Notes: generated from the sequence alone by a model not told the origin. DNA of 64,000 nt from Brasenia schreberi (GCA_036023115.1 JAYKKT010000037.1:2230501-2294500), one strand, 5' to 3'; positions 31,562 to 43,509 are shown, counted from the stretch's first letter. Made by a program: numbers and translations.

Positions 31562-32142
31562 CCTCGACGAATCCCCCCATTTCTAGAAATTGTTTTATGT
31601 CATAAAACCAGGGTTTTTCGATAGACTCTGGGTTATTTTGACAAATGTCCAAGTCGTGTGTGGATGGGTTCGGCGCATGCCATATTTCTAAACATCGGAT
31701 CCCTAAGATGGGATCGACCTTTAGGGCTGAACCCAAGGAGGAGAGGGCATCGGCGATGCCATTGTCCTCTCTTCCTACGTGTGTGAGTTTACACGATTGG
31801 AAGGACTGGACCAATCGAGTGGCCAACTCGTGATATGGAAGTAGTTTCTCATTACGTACTTGCCAAATTTTCAAAACCTGGTTTATGACAAGTGGCGAAT
31901 CTCCAAAGACCTCAATGCATGATGCCCCTAGAGTTTTCGAAATCCTTAAGCCTTGTATGAGCACTTCATACTCAAATACGTTGTTGGAACATTCGAAATC
32001 TAAGCGCACTGCTATAGGAATCTCGCCCTTTTCAGGGGAGATGAGGATGACCCCAGCACCAGCCCCTCGTTGGCTTCGTGCCCCATCGAAGTGCATCTTC
32101 CATACTTGGTTTTCGAAAGAATTTGCCAAAATGTGGTTTTGA
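31458..32142 (-). pseudogene. Element C archaeal-type RNase H
   Basis: The open frame has WKMHFDGARSQRGAGAGVIL, a degraded EYEVL block, GDSPLVINQVLK and REDNGIADALSSLG, then the linker toward IN. The N-terminus abuts the RT deletion at 32142/32143. The four acidic positions are present. Confidence 0.85.
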
Positions 32143-32977
32143 AAATGGCTTTATTCAGGTTTCAGAAATCGATGCATATTCAAATTTTCCAATTGGTTTT
32201 TCGAACTACAATGATGTTTGACAACCAATCAGAATACGCAATGGGTTTTATAAATCCGGCTTTTAACAGATCTTCTAAACCCTCTTTGACTTGCGTGTGT
32301 ACGTTGGGTTTTACACCTGCATCTAAGGGAAGACGATGCTAGACAATTCTGGGATCTATGACCGGCATGTCTTCATATGTTCATGCAAACACATCTAAAT
32401 AGGTTCGTAGAAATGCAATGAATGCTAACTTTTCATGTTCGTGCCAACATGCGCCTATTTTGATGGATTTGGGATTGGAATCATTCCCTAGATTCACCTC
32501 TATGAAATCTCCTCCTACTGATTGGGAAGGTCTTTCAAAATCGAGAATTTTATGAAATTCTGGGAGCTCAGAAGTGGGATCTTCCTCAAGGGGATCCACT
32601 TCTGGGCTTGGATCATTCTCGTGGGCTATAGACTTGAGGGAAGTTGATGCGTGGTTTTCAAAAGGACCTAGTTTTGTACTTGGATTTTTAAGTGATTTCA
32701 AAATTTTTGGTCTGGCTATGCAGACGACGTTTCTTTCGAAATCCTTTTCTTTTGCCAAAGTCCTACCTGGAGCAGCTATATACAAAATCTTTTTGGTATT
32801 TTCCAAATTTTCGATTTTTTGGGGTTTTTGTAAAACAAGAACTTTAGGAACTATACAAAGCACTCTTTTTTCGAGTTTTTGTTTTTCCATTGTTTTTGGT
32901 TTTTCTTGTTTTTCGATTTTTTTTATTTTAAGCTTTTCAAATGTTTTTGTGTTTTTATAAAAGGAATCTTCCGTCAT
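32143..32977 (-). pseudogene. Element C ORF2 N-terminus and RT stub
   Basis: The ATG at 32977 opens MTEDSFYKNTKTFEKLKIKK, and a 198-codon frame reaches TYLDVFA, where TGG has become TGA. RT then continues only to CIDF and NLNKA. From there sequence jumps straight to the aRNH side (KTTFWQILSK), removing about 1.1 kb with the YVDD and gRNH. A short TGG is shared at the two deletion ends. Confidence 0.88.
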
Positions 32978-33008
32978 ACCTACAAAGGGAAAACACTACG
33001 GGTTAGAC
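32974..33008 (-). promoter_or_regulatory. 3' splice-site-like block (C)
   Basis: TCTAACCCGTAGTG, TTTTCCCTTTGTAG and GTATGACGG follow in order on the minus strand. The ORF2 ATG is at 32977. Confidence 0.5.
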
Positions 33009-33243
33009 TCGGAATAGGAGATCTAAATCGTAGGTCCTCTTCTAAGGCAGGTTCCACGGTACCCTTGACCCAGGTGGTCACACGAGGTGGCTCTGGCGGT
33101 ATTCGAGGAGTATAGCCGATCCCATATCGGCTTGGATTGACCCTAGGAAGGATGGGCTCTAGGAGACCCTGGTTCTGCCCCCCTAGACTCTTGTAGGGCG
33201 GGTAGCCCATGTTCAACAACATGTTCCACGACTTTTTGTTTTT
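32980..33243 (-). pseudogene. Element C gag-PR C-terminal tail
   Basis: It is the Pro-rich linker downstream of PR (PILPRVNPSRYGIGYTPRIP), separated from the main frame by a TCA to TGA stop at 33244. A further shift after PALEE changes the usual ending DLLFRV. Confidence 0.75.
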
Positions 33244-35862
33244 TCAAAAGTTTTGGTATAAGTCATGGTCCTGGAACATGCTGTCGTCCATATTATGCTC
33301 ATATGGCCTCTTGTCCAGGGGCTTTGGAAATAGGGAACGCTTGGGTTTTCCTAGAAGGATTAGGATCGGGAGAGGGCCTGCTTTGGGCGGCCCCTTCAAA
33401 CATACAACCTTCTTAGGGTTGTTCAACACGAGCCGAGGTGGCTCAACCATAATTTGCCCCAAGTTAGCCTCATGGGCCTGGGAGCTCGATAAACAACGGG
33501 AGTTTATGATCCCCTGAAGCTGTGGGTGACTCTCACCTAGGATCACTACGACCTGGTCCCTAAAAGGGATCTTGACACACCGGTGGAAGGTGGATGGCAC
33601 AGCGCACAAGCTGTGTATCCAGGGTCTTCCCAGTAACAGGTTATAATGGGGGTGGATGTCCAAGACATGGAACACCCCCGTGTGTTCGATCCCTCCCGTT
33701 TCCATTAGGAGTTCGATTGATCCTAACGGCCTAGACGCATTCCCATCGTATCCAGTGATACCGATGGGGCTTGGGTTCACTGAAGTCAAGGTGACTCCGA
33801 TTTTATACGCCACATGAAGTGGAAGGATGTTGAGCCCTCCTCCACCATCGACTAGGCACCTGTCCAGAGAGTGGTTATTCAGAACCACCTCGATATGCAG
33901 GGCCTGGTTGTGGGATTCGTAGGGTCTATCTACATCATCTTCCGAGAAAGTGATGGGCAATTTTGCTCCTAATAAAGCCACTTGGGCAGACAAGGATTCC
34001 GGACTTATGTTCGAATCAACCTTGGCCCTTTCTAGAATTTTCTCTAGCACGAGTCTATGCCTAGGAGAGGTTTGTATAAGCTCTAGGATAGACATATGGA
34101 TAGGAATCTTTGAAAGGTGGTTTTCGAAGTCATAAGGATTTAGGATGACTTTATCCTTATCTGCTTTTGGCAGAACACCAGGGATACATGCTTTTGAGGG
34201 GCCAGGCACACTGACCACCTTTTTAGCACCTTGAAGGTTCGGGGGTTGATAGATCCTCCCGGATCTAGTTACTTCCCCCACGACCAGCCTAGGGTTTGCG
34301 CTAAATTTGGCTCTAAGGATGAGTTGAGGAGAACCTTGGATTTTCAAAACTGGTTTTGCTGGGGATTCTACTTTTGGTGGTCCCCGAATGACGACTTGGG
34401 TGGGCTTCTTGTATAATACAATAGTGGGCGCCCAAGTGGGTCGACCAAACTGTGGTTTTTGCGCTAGTTCCTTAAAAAAGGTGAGGGTACATACCTCCTT
34501 TCCTTTCCCACTGCCACTGGCGTGTTTGGGAAAGGGTTCTTTGAAGATAGCTTGAGGTGGCTCAGGTTCCGCAGTGACTTGGAGTCGGCCCTCCGCTATC
34601 AAGTTCTCAATTTTATTTAAAAGGGAGAAACAACGTTTGGTATCATGGCCTTTGAGCCGATGATACTTACAAAATCGGTTTAAATACCCCCCCTTGGAAG
34701 TGACTCCTTCGGGGATTTCAGGGAGTTCTATCATGCCTTGGGCAAGTAGGAGGTCTAGGACCTCCGACACAGGTTGCCCCAGCGGTGTATACTCCCGTTT
34801 TTGAAAGGTTCGCTCCCTTTTATTTTCTAATTTTTCAAAATTTTTAGAAGTGCCTGCCACACCTGGATCCACCCAGACATTGGCGATTTTATGGGGCTTT
34901 GCCCCTTTGTCCATCGTGGCTAGCCCATAAGTGATGGGCTTTTCCAAACGGGTTTTAGAAACGGCACTTCCTTTCCACAAGTGATTGTATGTCCCTTTTC
35001 TCATGTTGGTTTCGAAAAGGGAGGCCTTTTTTATCAACTTATGGAAAGTTGAAATCTCATGGAGAGAGAGAAGGGCTTTTAACTCGCTTTTAAAGTTATC
35101 CAGGATGAGCATGACTGCGCATCCTTCGGATATGGGCTCTCGCACTTGGCCCAAAAGTGACCTCCATCTTATAATGAAGGCATGTACGTCTTCGTTCATG
35201 CCTTGCTTTGTATCCCTTATGGTATTCAGAGTCGGCGTGACTTCTATGTTATGTGCAAATCTTTGAATGAAGCAGTTCGCTAACTCTTCAAAAGTAGCGA
35301 ACTGGCTTAAGTCGTAGGAAGCCAGCCATTTGGCAGCTGTGCCTTTAAGGGATAAAGGGAACCAATACACCCATTTCATCGAGTCCTTTTTCTTCTTATG
35401 GGCTCGACGCGAGAAAAGCTGCAAGTGAGACCTAGGGTCGCCTATGCCATCATACTGATGGAAGTTCGGTATTTCATCGTCACTGTCTGTTTCATAATCC
35501 ATGGGAAGGAAATCAGACAGGGCATTGCTTCTTTTCTCTTTATTCTGCCCTTTCAGCAACTGCTGTAGGGCATTACGCTCCTTTTGTGTGAAGGACTCGT
35601 GGTATTGGTTGCCTTTCATTACGGAGGCCTCTTTGTGCTTGCGAGGTTTTTCAGATTTTTTCTTAGGCCTTTGTTCACCGTTTGATGAACACAAATCGCC
35701 TACTTCAGCCTCTTGGCTGAGAGCATCGATTTTGGCCTCAAACTCCCTTCTCAGGTCCTCGATTTCATCTAGTTTTATTTTGTTTTTGAAAATCCTCCTA
35801 GAGTGAGAACTTCATGCGCATGAGCCTTGGCTCGACACTTCACTTGGATTGGATTTTGGCAT
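33244..35862 (-). pseudogene. Element C gag-protease polyprotein (longest frame)
   Basis: The gag ATG is at 35862 but codon 17 is TGA (35814-35812). The frame is open from there to 33244, at least 816 codons. In order it has a coiled-coil-like segment (RREFEAKIDALSQEAE), a Lys-rich region, the gag core (WVYWFPLSLKGTAAKWLASY, QRFAHNIEVTPTL), a CX2HX4HX4C knuckle CKYHRLKGHDTKRC near residue 340, a linker, and the protease CLVDGGGGLNILPLHVAYKI near residue 610 with YNLLLGRPWIHSL. Gag and protease are in one frame, as is usual for this lineage. Confidence 0.9.
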
Positions 35863-35976
35863 GCTTTTCAAGCTTTTTCAAAATGTCCTAAGTACAAGCA
35901 AAGAAAACAAGTTAAAAACGACACCTTTTTAACAAAATTTTTCGCAAGTATAAAACTCGATTTTTGAAAGGCTCAC

Positions 35977-35994
35977 GTCCCACCAGGCGTGCCA
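35977..35994 (-). other. Primer-binding site, element C
   Basis: TGGCACGCCTGGTGGGAC lies five bases after the LTR end. It is one base from the D and H form. Confidence 0.88.
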
Positions 35995-36594
35995 ATCTCT
36001 CTAGACGCAGGAAAATCCCTGCTCGTCTGGCTTTCTCAGGGCCTGGAGCGGATCCTCTCGTCTGTCTAAGGCCTATTTATATAAACAAGGCGTGCCAGCT
36101 AGCTTACCTAAGCTAGCGAAGATATATTTTAATTCTGACTTCTAACGTGGCGACTGTGAGCAAGTGAGCTCTTGTCGTCGCAGACCTTCTTGCACCGATA
36201 CGCAAGGGTCAGTCTGTACGCTTTGAAAAATCGAGTTTTGGGATAGGAAAAGCTTACGAAGCGGTTCGAGGTGTTTTTGATTCGGGTCTTTAATACGATG
36301 GCAGATTTCAGTTTACGTGGATTTGCACGTGCCCAAGTCTTTCCTTTTATACCTTTAGGGGCCACCTAGTTTGTGTGTTATGAACACTCCACTACATGGG
36401 CGAATTTGAGCGGGGCTTGCTTTGATGCAATATGCGTCCTACCTCGTGGTATGGCGTAGATGCAATGCAAACTCACGCTACTCCAAAGGGAAAACCCGAA
36501 TGTAAAGACAATAACGAAGGGAAATAACCGAAGGGAAATGACTTGTAATGTAAATGCCGAAGGGAGATATGTATATAGGGTATATACGTGCCCT

Positions 36595-37205
36595 TACTTG
36601 GGTCTTGAAAATAAGAGCGAAGGCTCATTGTGGGTGCGTGCCTGAATTGAAAGACTTACACACACGACATGAAATAAAACCCAAATATAACTTGCAGTAT
36701 GGCATTGATTAAGGTCTTGGGAATAAGAGCGAAAGCTCAATGTGTGTGAGTGCTTGAATTGAAGTACTACGCACACAACATGAAATTAAACCCAAATAGT
36801 ATAACACGGCCCTTACTTGGGTCTTTCAAATAAGAGCGAAGGCTCAATGTGTGTGAGTACTTGAATTGAAAGACTTACACAAACGACGTGAAATGAAAAC
36901 CCAAATAGTATAGCTCGGCCCTTACTTGGGTCTTTCAAATAAGAGCGAAGGCTCAATGTGTGTGAGTGGTTGAATTGAAAGACTTACACACACGACATGA
37001 AATGAAAACCCAAATAGTATAGCTCGGCCCTTATTGGGTCTTTCAAATAAGAGTGAAGGCTCAATGTGTGTGAGTGCTTGAATTGAAAGACTTACACACA
37101 CGACATGAAATGAAAGCCCAAATAGTATAGCTCGGCCCTTACTTGGGTCTTTCAAATAAGAGCGAAGGCTCAATGTGTGTGAGTGCTTGAATTGAAAGAC
37201 AACAC
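36595..37205 (-). repeat. LTR tandem array (C 5')
   Basis: About six monomers of roughly 108 bp pair one-to-one with those of the 3' LTR, including the divergent first two. Confidence 0.9.
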
Positions 37206-37235
37206 ACCCAACTTAAGCAAAACTCTACGTAAGTT

Positions 37236-37238
<3 letters not shown>

Positions 37239-37287
<49 letters not shown>
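37239..37287. repeat. TA microsatellite (C 5' LTR)
   Basis: About 24 TA units, shorter than the tract in the 3' LTR of the same element. Confidence 0.95.
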
Positions 37288-37289
<2 letters not shown>

Positions 37290-38508
37290 GGGCTGATTAG
37301 GCCCGTGTGTGTTCAAAATCGTGCACAACTAGGAGAGTGCACGTGTGTGTGGGTGTGCCAAGCCACGTTATTACAAGCGGGGGGAGACTATGCTCCGTTA
37401 TTACAACCCCGTATCGAATTGAATTTTATGCAAGTATACAACTAAGGACCGAGTTGGGCACTTACTAATAGATGGTCCGAAGAAGCCTTGCTTGACCGTG
37501 GGCTTGGCCTTTGCCTTGGGCTGCAAGAGGGAGCTCCACGAAGTTGAACGGCAAGAGGGACTGCTGGCCGGCTGGAAATGGGGCACGGGAGAGGTGCCTT
37601 GAAGATGGCCGGCTGCCTAGCAAAGGGCTGGTTTTGCGTGTGGGGCTAAGATGACTATGTAGGGTCACTAAGGAAGGGTGTGGTTGCATGACCCATAGAC
37701 CCTAATCACATCATGTTGGTGCAGCCCTAGGTTAGGTTTTCACTAATTACAAACTTAAACCCACTTAATTAGGCTAACCCACATGATTAACCCTAAACTA
37801 GAAACACAAGTCAAGCTTAATTACAACACACACTTGATCTTATCCTCCCCCACTCTCTCTCGTGCCCATAATCCCATGTGAAATTCAAGTGGGCCCCACC
37901 TCCATTTATGAGAAGGTGATGTGGGCCATGGATATGGATATTGGATTGGATTTTTGAATTCAAATCCAAATCTAAGTCCATACATGGGTTTGGATTGGGA
38001 TCTGGATATATATGATCTAGATCCAATCCAAACTGAATTCTGACTCCTTCGAGCTGTATTCGAAACGAACGGTTTGTGCGGGGCCTGACAGCATCAGTAC
38101 TCCGTCTGTGTTGGGTCTTCGCCAACATGATCGTTCGCCTCTATTTTCACCTTCCGGAGATGACTTCAAATGATGTTTTGATGATAACAGGGTCTTGGAT
38201 GTTCGAGATCCTGGGGGTGGATTTGATACGAGAGTTGTTGTGCCGGGCTCGACATGTGCTCCGGTTCTGGGCTCTCCTTTGCTTTTCTGGTCCTGTCTTG
38301 ATTAGGTCAAGCTGCTTCGGGTTTCAAAAACGTGTTTTAAAAGGTTTTCAAAAGCCATATCATATATTTTTGAAATATAAAGTTCAAAACATTTATACAG
38401 GGTTGCCTGGAAGGCTCCTGGGTTTCCAGACTTAAAATGGCCCTTTGGGGCTGCTTTTTATAAAACCTGGTTGTTTTGAGGAATTCGTGGGATTTCGAGG
38501 TGTTTACA

Positions 38509-38513
38509 TGGGC
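38509..38513. repeat. Target-site duplication of C, right copy
   Basis: TGGGC follows the LTR start of C, and the gag of H resumes here with the sense ending ...TTGAGCCCA. Confidence 0.9.
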
Positions 38514-38972
38514 TCAACGAGAGAAAAGTTGCAAGTGAGACCTAGGGTCTCCTATGCCATCATACCGATGGAAGTTCGGTATTTCATCGTCACTATCTAT
38601 TTCATAGTCCACAGGTAAGAAATCAGACAGGGCGTAACTCCTTTTCTCTTTGTTTTGCCCTCTCAGCAGCTGTTGTAGGGCTTTACGGTCCTTGTGTGTG
38701 AATGACTCATGGTATTGGTTGCCTTCCATTGCGGAAGTCTCTTTATGTTTGCGAGTTTTTTCAAACTTTTTCTTGGCCTTTGGTTCGCCATTTGACGAAC
38801 ATGAGTCAGCTGCTTCAGCCTCTTAGCTAAGAGCAGCAATTTTGGCCTCAAAATCCCTTCTCAAGTCCTCAATCTCTTCTAGTTTGTTTTGTTTTTTCAA
38901 AAACCTCCTAGAATGAGAACTTGATGCACATGAGCCATGGCTCGACACTTCATTGGATTCCAGATTTGACAT
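38514..38972 (-). pseudogene. Element H gag N-terminus
   Basis: The ATG at 38972 opens a gag start that reads through codon 17 (TCA, not TGA as in A and C). A CAA to TAA change in LSQE stops it, and 38514-38729 covers NKEKRSYALSDFLP in a continuing part. It joins the rest of gag at 25562 across element C. Confidence 0.85.
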
Positions 38973-39090
38973 GCTTCGATGCTTTTCAAAATCCTAAGTA
39001 TGACATGCAACAAACAAGAGTTAAAACACTTTCCTTGAAATTTTTTTTTGTGAGGTTTCCTTATATCAGTTGACTTTGTAGAAGGCCCAG

Positions 39091-39108
39091 GTCCCACCGG
39101 GCGTGCCA
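39091..39108 (-). other. Primer-binding site, element H
   Basis: TGGCACGCCCGGTGGGAC, identical to D. From memory the closest tRNA 3' end is an Arg(UCU)-type acceptor with about two mismatches; Ogre-type elements are reported to use tRNA-Arg. Confidence 0.88.
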
Positions 39109-39112
39109 AATC

Positions 39113-42100
39113 TGGAGACACGGAAAATCTTCACTCCTGGTTCTTAGGCCTGAAGTGAACTTTTTTGTGTGTCTAAGTCGCTTTTATAAAAAGGGCGTGC
39201 CAGCTAGCTTACTCAAGCTAGCGAAGTAAGTTTTAAAAATCTGACTCGTTTGGGGCGACTGTGAGCAAGTGAGCTCTTTTCGTCGCAGACCTTCTTGCAC
39301 CGATGCGCAAGGGTCAGTCTGTACGCTTAGCAAAGTTGATTTTGAACCTCTTTGAAAATGTACAAAGTGTTTGACTGGGTTTTGTATGTTTTGTTGCAGA
39401 TTTTATTTCACGTGGGATTTGCACGTGCCTATGTCTTTCAATTTTACGTTATTTAGGCCAACTAGGTGTGTGCGCAAGTGACCTAAGTTGGGCGATTTTT
39501 GCATGGGTGTATGGGGTTTGCTTTGATGCAATATGCGTCCTAACTCGTGGTATGGAGAATATGCAATGCAAACTCACACAACTCCAAGGGAAAACCTGAA
39601 ATTGAAAGACAATGCTTAAGGAAAATTGCGTAAGGGAAATATGGCTATATCTTAAGAGCGGAAAGGCTCAATTGTGTAAGTGTGTGTCATGTATATATTG
39701 AAAGGCTACTCACACAGCTGAACCTTAAAACCCAAATCTTAAAGACATAGCGGAAGGGAAATACAACTATATATATATGGGCCCGAAGGTCGCCAACGTG
39801 TGCGTGGGTGTTGTGTACAAATGTAAAGACAACTCACACGACTTGTAATGTAAAACCCAAATAGAATTGCAATATGACTCTTATTAGAGTCTTGGGAGTA
39901 AGAGCGAAAGTTCAATGCGTGTGAGTGTGGAATTGAAAGACCACGCACACAACTTGAATGAAAACCCCAAATTAAATTGCAATATGGCTCTTATTAGAGT
40001 CTTGGGAGTAAGAGCGAAAGCTCAATGTGTGTGAGTGGAATTGAAAGACCACGCACACAACTTGAATGAAAACCCCAAATTAAATTGCAATATGGCTCTT
40101 ATTAGAGTCTTGGGAGTAAGAGCGAAAGCTCAATGTGTGTGAGTGTGGAATTGAAAGACAACACCCACAACTTCAATGTAAACACACGCAACTGAACTTA
40201 TATAATTAAAATTATATCTTAGGGGTTGTCAAGGCCCGTGTGTGTGCAAAAGGTGTGCAACTAAGAGCGGAAAGGCTCAAGTGCACGTGGGTGCTTGTGT
40301 GTCAAACCAAGTTATTACATCTTGGGGGGAGACTACGCTCCATTATTACAACCCCATGTCAAAATTTAATTGAATATAAAGCAAGTTTATATAATGGACC
40401 AAGTTTAGGCACTTACATGTAGCTGGTCCATCTTCAACTTGCGTGGACTTGGACTTGTGATTTGCCTTGGGCAGCCAAGAGGAGTCCCTTAGGTGGCTTG
40501 TCGGGGCTGGTAGGAGTGTTGGCTGGCTAATGTTGAGGCATTGTAGGGAGGTAGGTTGAGCTAAGGTGTGGTGCTAGGAGTTGGGATGAATTTAGGGACA
40601 GGTAGAGGTGCTCGGCTAGGTGGAAGGAAGGGTCATGCTGGCTGGGTGGAAGGGAGAATGGCGGGTGGATGGGAATGTTGGCAGGGGGTGCAGGTAGGCT
40701 GGGCAGGTGTTGGGTGGTGCTCGGTTGGGAGGAAGCAAGGTGCTGGCTAGGTGGAGTTGGAGTGGGGTATGGTGGGGTTGGTGGCCGGGTGAAAGAGAGG
40801 TGGAGTGTTCAGGTCCTGGCCGAATGGGAGGATGAAGAGTCCTGGTAGGTGGAAGGGAAAGTGGTACTAACCGGAAAGGTGGCGACAGGTGATGTTGGTG
40901 GCCAGGTGGAAAGGAGGTGGCAGGTGCAGTAGGTGGAAGGGCAGGTGTTTTGGCCGGTTGGGAATGAAGGAGATACTAGTGGCCGAGTGGAGCTCCTCGC
41001 TGAAGGTGGAAGGATGGCAGGTGGGTGAAGAGAGGAGGGATGAGAGTGTCCCGGGAGCATGGAGAGCCAAGAAGAGAGACCCCACCCGCAGGTGATAGGT
41101 GGGGTTTATATAGGATAAGGATTAGTGGCTGGGATAAGGGAGCTTAGGTCGGTTAGGTGGGCCAGATATTTATTTTGGTGGGCTAGGATATGGTGGGCTA
41201 GATATTTTCATTTAGGTGGGTTGGGTTAGTGGTTTGGGGGTAGGTCGGTTAGGTGGGCTGGGTTTAGTTGGTTAGGGACTTAGTTAGGTGAACTAAGGTT
41301 AGCTTAGGCTTAGTTGGTTAGGGTCTAGGTAGTCCAGCTAGGTGAGGTCGGCTAGGTGAAGTGGGTGTGGTTTTGGGTGAGAAGGGCTAAGTCTAGGTTA
41401 GGTTTTAGGAACAATGGCTAGGTGAGGTAAGCTAACTTAGGGCTAGGTTTCGGAACCACCTCTTGGCGCCGGTCCATTGCAGCCATATCCAAGTTGGTGC
41501 AGCCCTAGGTCAAGTGTAGGTGCACACAAGCTTGAACCCACACTCCTGTTAAACCCACAAGGCTAACCCACTTTTGACCAAAAGTCAAGCCTACCAACTT
41601 TCTCACTCTTACTTTATGGCCCCTTTTCTCTCTCTACCCAAGCCTTCCAAGGGCATTCACGTAAAACTTTGTGGGCCCCTCACCCCCATTTATGGGGAGG
41701 TGAAGTGGGCCATGGATACAGATATTGGATTTGGATCTTGGGATCCGAATCCAAATCCAAATACACTTTGGGTTTGGATTTGGATATATATGGTCCAAAT
41801 CCGATCCAAATTTGATTTTTTTTATTCCTTCATGGCATTTCGAGATAGATGGTTTGTGCGGGGCCTAACTTCATCAGTACTCCGTCTTGCGTTGGGTCTT
41901 TGCCAACATTGTCGCCCGCTCTTCTTCTCACCTTTCGAAGTTCATTTTGAGCAAATTTCTGATATCTCGGGTTGGATGTCCGAGAATCTGGGGATGCTTT
42001 AGACATGAGAGTTGATGTGTCGGGCTTGAAGTATGCTTCGGGTCCGCACTCTCCTTTATCTTTTCAATCTGCTTTTATCAGGCTAGGAGGCTTTTGGGAC

Positions 42101-42284
42101 TTCAAAACACTATTTATAGTCTAAAAGCAATATGTACAGATTTTTAAAATGTATATAAAGGTTTAAAATATGTACAGGGTTGTCTGGAAGGCTCCTGGGT
42201 TTCCAGACTCAAAATAGCCCTTTGGGGCTGCTTTTGTAAAACCAAGCATATTTGAGAAAATCGTGAGATTTTGGGGTGTTTACA
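39113..42284 (-). repeat. 5' LTR of H (3.2 kb)
   Basis: It ends at 42284 with the LTR start motif, and its PBS-side end is mutated to TGGAGAC. It has the U5 palindrome with decamer (39193-39222), an array, a TATA box (TATATAAA in the sense strand, 41105-41112) followed by CCCC only, and a telomere-like tract (41200-41440). It represents a diverged LTR subfamily without a long C-tract. Confidence 0.88.
39880..40165 (-). repeat. LTR tandem array (H)
   Basis: About three monomers of roughly 106 bp share GGCTCTTATTAGAGTCTTGG, GAGTAAGAGCGAAAGCTC and CCACGCACACAACTTGAATG. The GAGCGAAAGCTC inverted repeat is kept. Confidence 0.85.
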
Positions 42285-43509
42285 TTACCTTACTTCTTTA
42301 AAATTCAATTCAATTTGATACGGGGTTGTAATAATGGAGCATAGTCTCCCCCCGAAATGTAATATTCATGCTTGATACACAAGGCACACATATACACTTG
42401 AGTCATATTGCTCTTAGACATACACAAAACACCCACGTGCACTTGAGCCTTTCCGCTCTTAATTGCACACACATTGAGCCTTTCCGCTCTTAAGATAAAA
42501 TATATATTTCTCTTTGGGTATTTACTTTAGCGAAAGCTATGTGAGTTGCAATTCAATTCGGGTTGTTACATTCACGTCGTGTGAGTTTGTCATTTAAATT
42601 TCACACTCGCACACAAGAAGTACTCGAGCACTTTCTCCACACTCTCACGCACATTTTGAGCCTTTGTTGCTCATAAGATATAGCATACTTATATATTTTC
42701 CAGCTGCGTGAGTTTTACATTAAGTCCTGTACGCACTTACATTTTCGGGTGGGTTTAATTAAAGTTGTGTGAGTTGTCTTTCCATTTACACACCAAAAGC
42801 ACTCACTCACAATTGAGCCTTTCTACTCTTATTATATACCTATATTTAAATTTCGGCAAGGTTCAATTCAAGTCGTGTGAGTTTGTCATTTAAATTTCAC
42901 ACTACACACATGGGTGCATTGAGCCTTTCCACTCTTACTATATACTTATATTTCAATTTCAAGTTCAATTCAAGTCGTGTGAGTTTGTCATTTAAATTTC
43001 ACACTACACACATGCATGCATTGAGCCTTTTCGCTCTTAAGATATAAGTATATTTCAATTCTGCAATTTACATTCAAGTCGTGTGAGTTGCTTTCAAGTT
43101 CGGGTATTTTCCTTAAGTTGCGTGAGTTGCACTTCCATTCGGGTATTTACATTAAGTCATGTGTATGAGTTGTTTTCAAATCGAGCCTAGCTCACATCAT
43201 CATATAAAACCCAAAAAATATTTGTGCATCCTTGCATTCCTGCGTTTTCAAAAGAAACCCAGAATCTACGCTCAAACTCGCTAAAATTTGGCCACTTGTG
43301 CACACACATATCTGGCCTAAATAGCTTAAAAACTCAAAGACTTGGAATCATCCAACCCCGTACATAAAACTTGCAAACTTAGGCAAAACTCGAGTTTTCA
43401 AAACACTTTCTCCTTTCAAAGAGTCAAAAATTGTTTTATCAACGTCTATAAGTGTTTAACTGACCCTTGAGCACCGGTTCAAGAAGGTTTATAGCAAAAA
43501 GATCCCGCT
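42285..43509 (+). mobile_element. Element F: plus-strand LTR fragment, left part
   Basis: It is the downstream half of a plus-oriented LTR: TTTGATACGGGGTTGTAATA, a CCCCCC motif, degenerate array monomers near 42400-43080 (CGTGTGAGTTTGTCATTTAA) and TTGAGCCTTTCCGCTCTTA hairpins. It was cut at the left by H and at the right by D, and resumes at 57355. No coding sequence was seen. Confidence 0.75.
43505..43509. repeat. Target-site duplication of D, left copy
   Basis: CCGCT precedes the LTR end of D and is repeated at 57355-57359. Confidence 0.9.

Larger units (their letters stand above)
25563..38508 (-). mobile_element. Element C: near-complete Tat-type element lacking the RT core
   Basis: It is a 12.9 kb insertion with both LTRs (25563-29191 and 36000-38508), PPT, PBS and a 5-bp target duplication. 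It has the longest gag-PR frame in the window. The RT palm with YVDD and all of gRNH are deleted, and the 5' LTR has lost its TATA region, so it cannot now move by itself. The first 215 or so LTR bases differ at about eight positions between the two LTRs by eye, which suggests a fairly recent insertion. Confidence 0.92.
36000..38508 (-). repeat. 5' LTR of C, internally deleted
   Basis: It matches the 3' LTR but lacks about 1.1 kb: the sequence jumps near 37682 from GGGTGTGGT to TGCATGACCCATAG. Missing are the TATA box, the C-tract and the telomere-like tract. Because both LTRs form from one template, the loss followed insertion or reflects a template switch. A 103-codon U3 frame (37817-38128) is intact. 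Confidence 0.9.
22092..42284 (-). mobile_element. Element H: interrupted Tat-type element
   Basis: The internal parts are 22092-25562 (RT to mid-gag) and 38509-39112 (gag start to PBS), with the 5' LTR at 39113-42284. C splits gag with a clean target duplication and X splits RT, so its 3' part lies left of the window. The LTR start at 42284 abuts a foreign LTR fragment (F). Confidence 0.85.
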
